From the NCBI GenBank assembly GCA_039026375.1, contig JBCCML010000003.1, positions 1 through 64,000 on the forward strand: a stretch of 64,000 bases of DNA. The letters are read 5' to 3'. How positions within the stretch are numbered: the first letter of the stretch is position 1; each line of letters starts with the position of its first letter. The position numbers were made by a program, and so were the translations under genes. This document shows, in pieces, positions 43,926 through 52,855 of the stretch. Under the pieces are notes generated by a model, which was not told the origin of the DNA, ran no database searches, and worked only from the letters and a program-made list of their open reading frames with translations. Source of the DNA: Thermohalobaculum sp039026375 (GTDB lineage Bacteria; Pseudomonadota; Alphaproteobacteria; Rhodobacterales; Rhodobacteraceae).

Positions 43926-43960
43926 CCCCCTCCCTAACCCTCCCCCACACGGGGGGAGGG
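43926..43960 (-). promoter_or_regulatory. Hairpin overlapping a G-quadruplex motif in the potB leader
   Basis: In the mRNA sense (minus strand) a 9-bp stem (CCCTCCCCC / GGGGGAGGG, 43938-43960) is followed by TTA, GGG, A and GGGGG. The four G-tracts at 43926-43946 form a G-quadruplex motif whose first two tracts are also the 3' arm of the hairpin, so the two folds exclude each other. It ends 13 bases before the potB ATG. Repeats of this general sequence are common in intergenic DNA of proteobacteria. Confidence 0.6.
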
Positions 43961-43998
43961 AACAGATCGCACCCAGCCGCGGCCAGGTACACCTGACA

Positions 43999-45072
43999 TC
44001 AGCCGGCGGCTTTGACCCGGGTCCAGGCGGCGTCGATGGCCTGGACCCGCTCGACACCCGCGAAGATGGCGGCTTCGCAACGGGCCAGGGTTTCCTCGGA
44101 TGGGAAGATCGCCGGGTTCGTCTTGTACTCCTCGGATGTTAGCTCCTTCGCCGCCGCGTTCGGCGTGGCGTAGTAGATGTATTCGGCTAGGTCGCGGCCG
44201 ACCTCGGCATCCAGCAGGAAATTGACCATTTGGTGGGCCGCTTCAGGGTTCGGGGCGCCCTTGGGCACACAAAGCGTGTCTTCCCAAACCAGACCGCCCT
44301 CCTTGGGGACGACAAAGCCGATATCGTCGTCTTCTTCCATCGCCTGCAGGATGTCGCCGTTCCACTCCATAGCCAGATCGACCTCGCCCGCCAGCAGCAG
44401 ATCCTGGCCGTTGTCCGGCGCGAAAGCCGCGATATGCTCTTTCTGAGCCAGAACCATCGCTTCGGCGGCGGCGATATTCTCGTCCGACCAGTCGTTCAGC
44501 GACTTACCCATGAGTTTCAGAGCCATGCCGAAGACATAATCCGGCGTCGACAGCATGGCGATCCGCTTGGAATACTTGTCCGACGTGTAGAAATCCGCCC
44601 AGCTATCCGGAACGCCATCGACCTTGGACTTGCGATAGCCGACCCCGATCGTGCCCCACATATAGGGCAGCGAGTATTTGCGGCCTGGATCGAAGGCTGG
44701 GTCCAAGAAGGCCGTATTGACGTTGGCGATGTTTGGGATCTTCGAATGATCCAATTCGTCCAACATCTCGGCGATGATCATCCGCTCGACATAGTCGTTC
44801 GTCGGCACGATCAGGTCATAGCCCGGGTTGCCGTTTTTCAGCTTGGCGAACAACTCGTCATTGTCGGCAAACAGGTCGTACTGGACGTTGACGCCTGTGG
44901 CGGCGGTGAAGTCCTCCAACGTCGTCTCGCCGATATAGGTGTCCCAGTTGTAGAAGTTCAGCTGTCCGGCGGCAAAGGCGTCCTTGGGCAGCGTCAGCCC
45001 CGCGGCAACTGCGCCGGTGCCGGCCAGAAAGCCGCGGCGGGTTGGCGAGAGGCGGGAAGTCCTGCGGGTCAT
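43999..45072 (-). CDS. potD: Polyamine ABC transporter substrate-binding protein
   Basis: A periplasmic binding protein of 357 residues. The N-terminus has a twin-arginine signal (TRRGFLAGTGAVAAGL, cut near AFAAG), so it probably folds in the cytoplasm before export. The mature part starts LNFYNWDTYIGETTLEDF, the PotD/PotF signature, with PGYDLIVPTNDYVERMI and SLPYMWGTIGVGY. The start at 45072 has GAGGAG upstream. It heads the leftward operon, and the hairpin before potB probably limits read-through. Confidence 0.92.
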   Translation of the reverse strand: MTRRTSRLSPTRRGFLAGTGAVAAGLTLPKDAFAAGQLNFYNWDTYIGETTLEDFTAATGVNVQYDLFADNDELFAKLKNGNPGYDLIVPTNDYVERMIIAEMLDELDHSKIPNIANVNTAFLDPAFDPGRKYSLPYMWGTIGVGYRKSKVDGVPDSWADFYTSDKYSKRIAMLSTPDYVFGMALKLMGKSLNDWSDENIAAAEAMVLAQKEHIAAFAPDNGQDLLLAGEVDLAMEWNGDILQAMEEDDDIGFVVPKEGGLVWEDTLCVPKGAPNPEAAHQMVNFLLDAEVGRDLAEYIYYATPNAAAKELTSEEYKTNPAIFPSEETLARCEAAIFAGVERVQAIDAAWTRVKAAG

Positions 45073-45261
45073 GGTCGTCGATCTCCTCGTGTTCCCATCG
45101 GTCTTTTGTTGCGGGCGAGCGTTCCTCAACGGGGAGTGCCATGCAAGCGCTTTGTCGTGCGCTGATGGCATTGTTAACGCAAAGCCCCGCCGAGATTTGG
45201 CCGGGTTGCGAGCAAGGATCTACCGGCTATCCTGCGCTCTCAGACAGCTTTGAGCTAAGAC

Positions 45262-46131
45262 ATGTTGCGTTCATTCGTCCTCGCCCTTTTGAAGAGCCTG
45301 CTGCACGGGCCACTGATCGCGTTGATCGCATTTCCTGCCGCCATCATTGCGTCGGCACCTGCTATTTTGCTTTTTCTCACGCTGCCGCTGCTCATCTTCG
45401 TGCCGTTCTTGCTGAGTATCGTCGTCTTTCTGATCTCCCATGTCGTCTGGATCTTGAGCGCACGATTGGCCGGCAGCCTTGTTGGGCTCGGGGCGCATGC
45501 CCGCGGGTCGTTTTCCTTCATGGATGGCTTTTGGCGCGCGCTTCCATGGGCTGCCGCGCTTAGCCTGCTTGCCTGGTTGATCGGCTGGTCCACGCCGATC
45601 ATCCTGGCCGAACTGCAGGCGACTTTGGCTGCGGAGAAATTTGCCACGCTGTCCACAGCGCTTGAATTCATATCCCCCGCGATGTCGGGGCTGTTTACGC
45701 TGATCATGGTCCTGTTGATGGTGCCCATGGCCAACGGCATCGAGCTACGCCATGCTGATGCCTACAGCACCAGCAAACTGCTCTTGAGGTTGTTCGTCGG
45801 GCTCCCCTTCGCCACCGCACTGGCCTATGTCGCGGCACAACCGCTTGCTCTCTTCATCGGCTACGCCATGCAGAGCGATGTCATCCAGCAGATGACGGAT
45901 GGCGACCTGGGCAACCTGCTGCAGATCATCAGCTTTCCAGCGTTCTATGGCGGGATCTTGATCTGGCTATCAGCGGCCGTGCTGTTGTCGCTTGAGGCAG
46001 GCTTTCTCGCCCGGTTGGAAGGGGGGGCTCTGGTGGATCGGTTCAGCAGCCCCGATCCGGAAGAAAAGAAAACCGACTATCGCGCCCTGAGGCAGGAATG
46101 GAGCGCCCGCAGCAGCAATCGATCCGATTAA
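45262..46131 (+). CDS. Hypothetical membrane protein
   Basis: A protein of 289 residues with about seven hydrophobic segments, densest in the first 70 residues (ALIAFPAAIIASAPAILLFLTLPLLIF) and again around 97-117, 142-160, 176-196 and 225-245. The C-terminal 45 residues are charged and cytoplasmic. No transporter or enzyme motif is visible. It is divergent from potD, with a 189-base gap that must hold both promoters, and its stop overlaps the convergent thioesterase stop by four bases. Family not recognised. Confidence 0.65.
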   Translation: MLRSFVLALLKSLLHGPLIALIAFPAAIIASAPAILLFLTLPLLIFVPFLLSIVVFLISHVVWILSARLAGSLVGLGAHARGSFSFMDGFWRALPWAAALSLLAWLIGWSTPIILAELQATLAAEKFATLSTALEFISPAMSGLFTLIMVLLMVPMANGIELRHADAYSTSKLLLRLFVGLPFATALAYVAAQPLALFIGYAMQSDVIQQMTDGDLGNLLQIISFPAFYGGILIWLSAAVLLSLEAGFLARLEGGALVDRFSSPDPEEKKTDYRALRQEWSARSSNRSD

Positions 46132-46562
46132 CGCAGCAAGCCTTCCAGCACCGCACGCAAGTCGTCCGGCAGGGGCGTGGGCCGGTGACTGTCCACATCC
46201 ACATAAACATGGACGAATTGACCCAAGGCGGCCGCCTCATCCTCGTCGTTGCGGAAGATCCCCACGCCGTAGGTCACCGACGAGTTGCCAATCCGGTCGA
46301 CCCTTAGCCCGCCGGTGACCCGGTCCGGGAAGGCGATCTGGCTGAAATAGTCGCAACGCGAGGACACCGCCAAGCCGATCACCCGGCTTTTGCCTGGCAC
46401 GATGATCCCGGCCTCCATCAGGTGGCCGCTGACCACGGTGTCCAGGAACGAGTAGTAGACCGCGTTGTTCACGTGGCCGTAGACGTCATTGTCCATCCAG
46501 CGCGTCGTGATCTGGCGGAACACCGGAAAATCGGCGCGGCTGGGACGGTCGGGCTTGGCCAT
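46128..46562 (-). CDS. Hotdog-fold acyl-CoA thioesterase (4HBT type)
   Basis: A protein of 144 residues. The active-site segment TTRWMDNDVYGHVNNAVYYS is the YbgC/4HBT motif with the catalytic Asp and the HVNN helix. The rest (SRCDYFSQIAFPDRVTGGLRV, VTYGVGIFRN) follows the hotdog pattern. It hydrolyses short acyl-CoA esters, with the substrate undetermined. It reads leftward 6 bases after the GlxA-type regulator gene and is probably co-transcribed with it. Confidence 0.88.
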   Translation of the reverse strand: MAKPDRPSRADFPVFRQITTRWMDNDVYGHVNNAVYYSFLDTVVSGHLMEAGIIVPGKSRVIGLAVSSRCDYFSQIAFPDRVTGGLRVDRIGNSSVTYGVGIFRNDEDEAAALGQFVHVYVDVDSHRPTPLPDDLRAVLEGLLR

Positions 46563-46568
46563 ATTGGA

Positions 46569-47561
46569 TCAGGCGCGGGCGCGTTCGGCGCCGGGCGAGC
46601 CACGCTCGCGATAGGGCGTTCTGTTGAAGTGGTTGCGGTAACACTTGGAGAAGTGGCTGGGCGAGGTGAAGCCGCAGGCCAGCGCGACGTTGATCACCGA
46701 CATGTCGGTCTGCAGCAGCAGGTTGCGCGCCTTTTCCAGCCGCAGCTCCATGTAATAGCGCTTGGGCGAGCGGTTCAGGTAGCGCCGAAACAGCCGCTCC
46801 AGCTGGCGGGTCGACATGGCGACACCCTTGGCCAATTCGCTGGGCGAGATCGGCTCCTCGGTGTTTTGCTCCATCGTTTGGATGATGGTGACCAGTTTCG
46901 GGTGTCGCACACCGATCCGGGCAGGCACTGACAGGCGCTGTTCGTCCTGCTCGCGGCGGACGGGCGCATGAATGATGGAGTCCGCGATCAGAGAGGCTAG
47001 ATCCGTACCGTGCGCCTCGCCGATCAGGTGCAGCATCATATCGGCGCCCGCAGTGCCGCCCGCGCAGGTGAAGATGCCATCATCGACGCAGAACAGCAGG
47101 TTCGAGACCTCGGTCTCGGGAAAGTCCTCCATGAAGGCGGCCTGGTTCTCCCAGTGAATGGTGCAGCGCTTGCCGTCCAGCAGGCCCGCCTTTGCCAGCA
47201 CATGCGACCCGGTACACACCGCGCCCAGTCCCACGCCCAGGCGCTGCTGCTTGCGCAGCCAGGTCAGGACGGGCTTCGACTCACCCTCGCGCAGACCCAG
47301 ACCCGCGCACACCACGATCGAGCTGTCGCGCGACAGGTCGACCAGCCCGATATCGGCGCTGACTTGACAGCCGTTGGAACAGGCGACGGGTTCGCCGGTT
47401 TCGGTGGCAATGCGCCAGCTAAAGAGCTCGCGGCGCGACATACGGTTCGCGACCCGCAGCGGCTCGATCGCGGCGGCAAAGGCAATCATCGAGAATTGCG
47501 GGATCAACAGGAAGACGAACTCCCTGGGCTTGTCCCCTTGGACGGACTCGATGCTGGGCAT
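46569..47561 (-). CDS. GlxA-family AraC-type transcriptional regulator
   Basis: A protein of 330 residues. The N-terminal DJ-1/PfpI-like domain (about 15-190; FVFLLIPQFSMIAFAAAIEPLR, GAVCTGSHVLAKAGLLDG, CAGGTAGADMMLHLI) senses a small molecule. The C-terminal AraC domain (about 220-320) has two helix-turn-helix units (SPSELAKGVAMSTRQLERLFRRY; VALACGFTSPSHFSKCYR). Relatives include activators of choline, glycine betaine and carnitine use (GbdR, CdhR). No such catabolic genes are adjacent, so the target is not clear. ATG 47561 with GAGG upstream is preferred over a GTG at 47576. Confidence 0.88.
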   Translation of the reverse strand: MPSIESVQGDKPREFVFLLIPQFSMIAFAAAIEPLRVANRMSRRELFSWRIATETGEPVACSNGCQVSADIGLVDLSRDSSIVVCAGLGLREGESKPVLTWLRKQQRLGVGLGAVCTGSHVLAKAGLLDGKRCTIHWENQAAFMEDFPETEVSNLLFCVDDGIFTCAGGTAGADMMLHLIGEAHGTDLASLIADSIIHAPVRREQDEQRLSVPARIGVRHPKLVTIIQTMEQNTEEPISPSELAKGVAMSTRQLERLFRRYLNRSPKRYYMELRLEKARNLLLQTDMSVINVALACGFTSPSHFSKCYRNHFNRTPYRERGSPGAERARA

Positions 47562-47712
47562 CTTCGCCTCGCGCACTACACTCTCTGCAGGACCATTCCT
47601 CCTTTGTCACAGGCCCGTCAAGAGCGCGGGGCTGCAATTTGTTCTGTCCTGCTAGCAAGCCGCGCACAGCTTCGTTATAGGGGACAAATATAGGGAATCG
47701 GAGGAACCCACC

Positions 47713-49086
47713 ATGAACGCGGCGTGGACACGCGAAAGCTGGCGCAACAAGACCGGGCTACAGATGCCCGGCTATCCGGATCAGGCAGCCTTGGGCGCCG
47801 TCACCGAGAAGCTGGCCAGCTATCCGCCCCTGGTTTTTGCAGGTGAAACGCGGGCCCTGACCGCCAAGCTGGCGCGAGTTGCCAAGGGCGAGGCTTTCCT
47901 GCTGCAGGGCGGCGACTGTGCCGAAAGCTTTGCCGAGTTTAGCGCCGACAACATCCGCGACACGTTCCGGGTGCTGTTGCAGATGGCCGTGGTTCTCACC
48001 TTTGGCGGGCGCAAGCCCGTCGTCAAAGTGGGCCGCATGGCCGGTCAGTTCGCCAAGCCCCGCTCGGCCGATATGGAGACCGTCGACGGTGTGGAACTAC
48101 CGTCCTACCGCGGTGACATCATCAACGGTTTCGACTTCAACGAAGGTGCCAGGATCCCAGACCCCGAGCGGATGGCCCAGGCCTATCTGCAGTCGGCGGC
48201 GACGCTGAACCTGCTGCGGGCCTTCAGCCAGGGCGGTTATGCCGACCTGCACCGGGTGGCGGCCTGGAACCTTGGCTTTGCCACGGACAGCCCGCAGTCC
48301 GAGCGTTACCTGGCGATGGCCGAACGTGTGCGCGATGCCGTGGACTTCATGTCCTCCACCGGGGTGACGTCGGACAACTCGCACCCGCTGCGCGGCGTCG
48401 ACTTCTACACCAGCCACGAGGCACTGCTGCTGGAGTATGAGCAGCCCCTGGCACGGCTGGACTCGACGTCGGGCGAATGGGTCGCGGGCTCGGGTCACAT
48501 GATCTGGATCGGCGATCGCACCCGTCAGCCCGACGGCGCGCATGTCGAGTTCTGCCGCGGCGTGATCAACCCGATTGGCATCAAGTGCGGGCCCAGCCTG
48601 GCGCCGGACGAGCTGATCCAGTTGCTGGACGTTCTGAACCCCGACGACGCGGCGGGCAGGATCACGCTGATCTGCCGCACGGGTGCGGGCAAGGTGGCCG
48701 ACCACCTGCCGGGCTGGATCGATGCGGTGCAGCGCGAAGGCCGTACCGTGGTCTGGTCCTGCGATCCGATGCACGGCAATACGTTCAAGGCAAACAGTGG
48801 TCTCAAGTATCGCCCGTTCGAGAAGGTCCTGGGCGAGGTCCGCGAGTTCTTCGAGGTACATGCCGACCAGGGCACCTATGCGGGCGGCGTCCACTTCGAG
48901 ATGACCGGCCAGGACGTGACCGAATGCACGGGCGGCATGCACGAAGTGACATCGGAAGACTTGGCGAACCGCTATCGCACGGCGTGTGACCCGCGCCTGA
49001 ACGCCAGCCAAGCATTGGAATTGGCGTTCTTGCTGGCCGAAGAGCTGGAGAGCGCCAAGCCGGCGCGCACCGTCGCCGCTGAATGA
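47713..49086 (+). CDS. 3-deoxy-7-phosphoheptulonate synthase, class II
   Basis: A protein of 457 residues catalysing the first shikimate step: PEP plus erythrose 4-phosphate to DAHP. It is the plant-like class II form: AFLLQGGDCAESFAEF, KVGRMAGQFAKPRS, GSGHMIWIGDRTRQPDGAHVEF, NPIGIKCGPS, WSCDPMHGNTF and GGVHFEMTGQDVTEC. Metal ligands (Cys in GGDCAES, His in DPMHGNT, Glu in HFEMTG) are visible. GGAGG lies before the ATG. It is divergent from the regulator; serB follows after 43 bases. Confidence 0.95.
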   Translation: MNAAWTRESWRNKTGLQMPGYPDQAALGAVTEKLASYPPLVFAGETRALTAKLARVAKGEAFLLQGGDCAESFAEFSADNIRDTFRVLLQMAVVLTFGGRKPVVKVGRMAGQFAKPRSADMETVDGVELPSYRGDIINGFDFNEGARIPDPERMAQAYLQSAATLNLLRAFSQGGYADLHRVAAWNLGFATDSPQSERYLAMAERVRDAVDFMSSTGVTSDNSHPLRGVDFYTSHEALLLEYEQPLARLDSTSGEWVAGSGHMIWIGDRTRQPDGAHVEFCRGVINPIGIKCGPSLAPDELIQLLDVLNPDDAAGRITLICRTGAGKVADHLPGWIDAVQREGRTVVWSCDPMHGNTFKANSGLKYRPFEKVLGEVREFFEVHADQGTYAGGVHFEMTGQDVTECTGGMHEVTSEDLANRYRTACDPRLNASQALELAFLLAEELESAKPARTVAAE

Positions 49087-49129
49087 CCCTTCACCGGGGT
49101 GGGCCCCGGCCCGCCCCGGAGAGCCTGCC

Positions 49130-49987
49130 ATGAGCCATGTCATCGTCCTTACCGCGCAGCCGGACCGTGGCCTGCCGGACGAAGATCTGTTCGAAGCCTG
49201 CCAGGAACTGGACGTCGCCGGACCGCCCCGGCGGCTGTCACCGTCAGCTGCCGAGATACCGGTGAAAGGCCATCAGATGCTGGATCCCGGCGACCTGCCG
49301 GTGGACGTCAACTGTGTGCCCTTGACGGGGCGGCGAAAGCGATTGCTGATCGCCGACATGGATTCGACCATGATCCCGGTGGAATGCATTGACGAGGTGG
49401 CGGACTTTGCCGGTGTCCGCGAGCAGGTCGTGGCGATCACCGAACCCGCGATGCGGGGTGAGATCTCCTTCGAAGAGTCGCTGCGCGCCCGCGTGGCCCT
49501 GATGAAGGGCTTGGATGCCGACCGCCTTCGGGACGTCTACGATCAGCGCGTAACGCTGAACCCCGGCGCGCGCACCCTGGTTCAGACAATGCGGGCGCAC
49601 GGCGCGCACACGGCGCTGGTCTCCGGCGGGTTCACCTACTTCACGGAACGTGTCGCCGAAGCGGCAGGCTTTAATGAGAACCGGGCCAACCGTTTGATCA
49701 TGGCCGATGGCAAGCTGACCGGTACGGTTGAAGAACCCATTCTGGGCCGCGCTGCCAAACTGGATGCGCTGAACGAGATGACCAGCCACCTGGTCATCTC
49801 GGCGGAAGATGTCTTAGCCGTCGGGGACGGTGCCAACGATCTGGCAATGATCGGGGCGGCGGGCATGGGCGGTGCCTTTCGGGCCAAACCGGTGGTGGCG
49901 GCAGAGGCCGACGTTTCCATCCGGAACGGGGATCTGACCGCCTTTCTTTACCTGCAAGGCTATGCCGCAGACGATTTCGTCGATTGA
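49130..49987 (+). CDS. serB: Phosphoserine phosphatase
   Basis: A HAD phosphatase of 285 residues completing serine synthesis. The nucleophile motif ADMDSTMI (Asp76, Asp78) is followed by ECIDEVADFAGV, MRGEISFEESLRARVALM, LVSGGFTYF and AVGDGANDLAMI, with the late GMGGAFRAKPVV typical of SerB. An N-terminal region of about 70 residues takes the place of the ACT domain in shortened form. It follows the DAHP synthase in the same direction and is probably co-transcribed. Confidence 0.94.
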   Translation: MSHVIVLTAQPDRGLPDEDLFEACQELDVAGPPRRLSPSAAEIPVKGHQMLDPGDLPVDVNCVPLTGRRKRLLIADMDSTMIPVECIDEVADFAGVREQVVAITEPAMRGEISFEESLRARVALMKGLDADRLRDVYDQRVTLNPGARTLVQTMRAHGAHTALVSGGFTYFTERVAEAAGFNENRANRLIMADGKLTGTVEEPILGRAAKLDALNEMTSHLVISAEDVLAVGDGANDLAMIGAAGMGGAFRAKPVVAAEADVSIRNGDLTAFLYLQGYAADDFVD

Positions 49988-50078
49988 AACCTGCCTGATG
50001 GGAACGTGAAGCAACGTTCGTTGGCGCACGGGGCGTGATCCCCTAAGTTTTCGCCGAGCGATACCGGGAGAGTAACCT

Positions 50079-51035
50079 ATGCTGAATATCACGCCGCCGT
50101 CCTGGGCCCTGCCCGAGCGTATGGTGACGCCCGAGAGTCACTTTCTGAATCGCCGTCAGCTTTTGGCGGGGATGACGGCGCTGGCCGGTTCTGCTGCAAC
50201 GCCGGCACTTGCTGCTCGCGTGCCCGAAGACGCCTGGGCGCCAAAGCCGGAGCTTAACCCGGCCTATGCTGATCCAGGCCGCCCGATTACCCCCGAAGAC
50301 ATCAACACGAAGTACAACAACTTCTACGAGTTCGGATCTCACAAGGAGATCTGGCGCGCGGCGCAGGATCTGCAGACCGACCCCTGGACCATCAAGATTG
50401 ACGGCATGGTCGAGAAGCCGTTCGACATTGGCTTCGAGGATCTGCTGAAGCAGGTCACCCTGGAAGAGCGCATTTATCGTCACCGCTGTGTCGAGGCATG
50501 GTCGATGGTTGTACCCTGGCTGGGCTTTCCCCTGAACCAGCTGGTCGCGCTGGCCAAGCCGCTATCCGGTGCAAAGTTCGTCCGGTTCGAGACGTTTATG
50601 GACCCGGAAACGGCGCGTGGCCAACGTGAGCACTGGCTGCCTTGGCCTTATGTCGAGGGCGTCACCATCGAAGAGGCCGCACATGATCTGTCGCTGATGG
50701 TCGTCGGCGCCTATGGCAAGGTGATGCATAAGCAGTTCGGCGCGCCGATCCGGCTGCATCTTCCTTGGAAATACGGCTTCAAGTCCATCAAGTCGATTGT
50801 GCGCGTGTCGTTCACGGACGAGCGGCCCATCAGCTTCTGGGAAGCGCTGCAGCGCAAGGAGTATGGCTTCTGGGCCAACGTGAACCCCGAAGTCGCGCAC
50901 CCCCGTTGGAGCCAGGCCAGCGAGCGTGTTCTGGGCAGCAAAGACCGGATCCCGACCTTGCTGTTCAATGGCTATGGGGAACAGGTGGCATCGCTCTACA
51001 CCTCGGTGGATGCGGGCGACCGCCTGTGGCGCTGA
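50079..51035 (+). CDS. msrP: Periplasmic methionine sulfoxide reductase, molybdenum subunit
   Basis: A protein of 318 residues of the MsrP (YedY) family that repairs oxidised methionine in envelope proteins using molybdopterin. A Tat signal is visible (NRRQLLAGMTALAGSAATPALA). The molybdenum-binding Cys137 is in YRHRCVEAWSMVVPW, followed by TFMDPETARGQ, GAYGKVMHKQFGAPIRLHLPWKYGFKS and NPEVAHPRWSQASER. Its usual heme partner gene msrQ is not next to it: the next gene is an unrelated leftward membrane protein. Confidence 0.93.
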   Translation: MLNITPPSWALPERMVTPESHFLNRRQLLAGMTALAGSAATPALAARVPEDAWAPKPELNPAYADPGRPITPEDINTKYNNFYEFGSHKEIWRAAQDLQTDPWTIKIDGMVEKPFDIGFEDLLKQVTLEERIYRHRCVEAWSMVVPWLGFPLNQLVALAKPLSGAKFVRFETFMDPETARGQREHWLPWPYVEGVTIEEAAHDLSLMVVGAYGKVMHKQFGAPIRLHLPWKYGFKSIKSIVRVSFTDERPISFWEALQRKEYGFWANVNPEVAHPRWSQASERVLGSKDRIPTLLFNGYGEQVASLYTSVDAGDRLWR

Positions 51036-51048
51036 CGCCCAGCCGCCG

Positions 51049-51537
51049 CTAAAGGCCTGAGACGGCGTCGCTCTTGCGTGCCTCGAACGATTGTCGGGCG
51101 TTGGCTTCCGCAGCCAGCGCCCGACCGCGTTTGTGACGCATCCATAATGCCAGCCAAAGGCACACTGACACCGCCGGCAGACCAAGAAACGCAGCCCGTC
51201 GCCAGGGGTCCGGCCGGTCAAAAACACCGCTGAGCACCTGGGAGGTCAAAAAATCCACCAACAGCGCATTGACCACAACGACGAGCGTCAGGGTGGCGAG
51301 TGTAGTGCTGAAACCACCTGATCTGCGTTGACCTAGCCCCTGTCCCGCCACAATGCGACTAGCCACAAATGCGAGAATGGCGCCGAACGGTGGCACGAGC
51401 AGCGTGATCCAGCCGGATGGCGGGGCTGGCTTTGACAGCAACAGCGCCAGGATCAACGCCATTGCCACCAGCGCAAAGAGCAGACGCCAAAGCAAATCCA
51501 ACACTGGGAAAACCCTAACCAAACTCTGCCCACGCAC
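51049..51537 (-). CDS. Hypothetical membrane protein
   Basis: A protein of about 162 residues if it starts at the GTG at 51537. Four membrane segments are visible (about 11-31, 40-62, 77-97 and 113-132), with a basic, Ala-rich tail. It lies convergent with msrP where msrQ would normally be, but it lacks the conserved heme-ligand histidines of MsrQ and is on the opposite strand, so it is not MsrQ. Family not recognised. Confidence 0.5.
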   Translation of the reverse strand: MRGQSLVRVFPVLDLLWRLLFALVAMALILALLLSKPAPPSGWITLLVPPFGAILAFVASRIVAGQGLGQRRSGGFSTTLATLTLVVVVNALLVDFLTSQVLSGVFDRPDPWRRAAFLGLPAVSVCLWLALWMRHKRGRALAAEANARQSFEARKSDAVSGL

Positions 51538-51603
51538 ACGCGTCTCCGAAGCCGAAACTATCGGCCAGGATCCAACCGCCAGGGATTCTATCAGCAGAAT
51601 GGT

Positions 51604-51634
51604 AAAAGAAAAAAGCCGGGCACTAGGCCCGGCC
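51604..51634 (-). terminator. Rho-independent terminator after the LysR gene
   Basis: A stem GCCGGGC / GCCCGGC around a short loop is followed, on the minus strand, by a T run (complement of the A run at 51604-51614). It lies about 105 bases beyond the LysR gene end. Confidence 0.85.
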
Positions 51635-51739
51635 AGTTCAACAGGGAGGTATCACAACCTGAAACGCTCTCGCGCTTCGTGATCGAAGGTAGAGCGCCAG
51701 CCCTTATGCTGCAAGTGCGCTAGGCAAGAAACATACCAG

Positions 51740-52657
51740 CTATGCGCTGGCCGCAAGGCTGGGGCGCGGCGCGGTGCCTGCATTGAACCGCGCAACCTCG
51801 GTTAGCAGGAAGTCGCGGAAGGCCAACACACGCTGCGAACGCCGCAACTCCTCGGGATAACAGAAGAAAATTGTGAACGGTGGGGAGGTGTCTTCCGGCA
51901 ATACGTTCACAATCTCCGGGTAATCGTGCGTCACATAATCCGGCAGCGCCGCCACGCCCAACCCGGCCCGCGCCGCTTTCAGCACACCAAAATAGCTGTT
52001 CATTGTGAGATGAGAGCGCCGATCGGGCGAGAACTTGGAGTTCACCCAGCGCCGCGACTCTTCGGGCTGCGGCGCGTCTGGGCTGAAGCTGATGAAGCGG
52101 TGCCGGACCAGGTCTTCAGCCGTCTCCAGCGGACCGTTTTCGGCAAGGAACTCATGAGTCGCATAAAGGCGCATCTGCACCTGCATCAGCGGCCGCCGGA
52201 TCAGGTCCGCCTGGGTCGGCTCGCCAAAACGAATGGCGACGTCGGCCTCCCGCATGCCCAGGTCCAGCGTGTCCTCGGTCAGCACCAAGCTGACGGACAA
52301 TTCCGGATGCGCATCGAAAAGCGAGGACAAACGCGCCGCCAACCAGGATGTGCCAAAGCCAGCGGTGGTCGTGATCCGCAGGTCGCCGAACACTTCCTCC
52401 TTCGAATCCTGGATCTGCGCCTCGGCCTGGGTCAGCCGTCGCGAGATGTCGAAGGTTGCCTTATAAAGCAGCTCACCCTGCTCGGTCAGCAGCAGTCCGC
52501 GCGCGTGCCGGTGAAACAGCGTCGCGCCCAACTGCTCCTCCAGCCCCCGGATCTGGCGGCTGATCGCGGATTGGCTGAGCCGCAGCTGATCGCCCGCATG
52601 CGTGAGCGAACCCGCATCGGCAACCGCGTGAAAGACCCGGAGTTTATCCCAATCCAT
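51740..52657 (-). CDS. LysR-family transcriptional regulator
   Basis: A protein of 305 residues. The winged helix (about 1-60; WDKLRVFHAVADAGSLTHAGDQLRLSQSAISRQIRGLEEQLG) is followed by a periplasmic-binding-protein-like effector domain with RITTTAGFGTSWLAARL and LDLGMREADVAIRFG. GAGG lies 6 bases before the ATG at 52657, chosen over a GTG at 52684. It is divergent from an exported unknown; a LysR protein often controls such a divergent neighbour. Effector unknown. Confidence 0.92.
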   Translation of the reverse strand: MDWDKLRVFHAVADAGSLTHAGDQLRLSQSAISRQIRGLEEQLGATLFHRHARGLLLTEQGELLYKATFDISRRLTQAEAQIQDSKEEVFGDLRITTTAGFGTSWLAARLSSLFDAHPELSVSLVLTEDTLDLGMREADVAIRFGEPTQADLIRRPLMQVQMRLYATHEFLAENGPLETAEDLVRHRFISFSPDAPQPEESRRWVNSKFSPDRRSHLTMNSYFGVLKAARAGLGVAALPDYVTHDYPEIVNVLPEDTSPPFTIFFCYPEELRRSQRVLAFRDFLLTEVARFNAGTAPRPSLAASA

Positions 52658-52855
52658 GCTCAGCCTCAGTAACTGGACCGTCACTGCGGCCCTTGCATGT
52701 TGTACATGGTAGCACGGTCACGACTTCGAAACACGCGCCCTAAAGTATTTCCCAACAACCGTTGCGGTCAGGTTTCCTTGTCACGCGCCCATCAGGCTTT
52801 GCCGATCCGAACGTGGGGTCGTATGGTCGCGCCGTGATGGGTGTAGGAGGACGGC

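Noticed and set aside
51049..51537. MsrQ as partner of msrP
   Set aside because: It is on the opposite strand and lacks the conserved heme-ligand histidines and the MsrQ membrane pattern.
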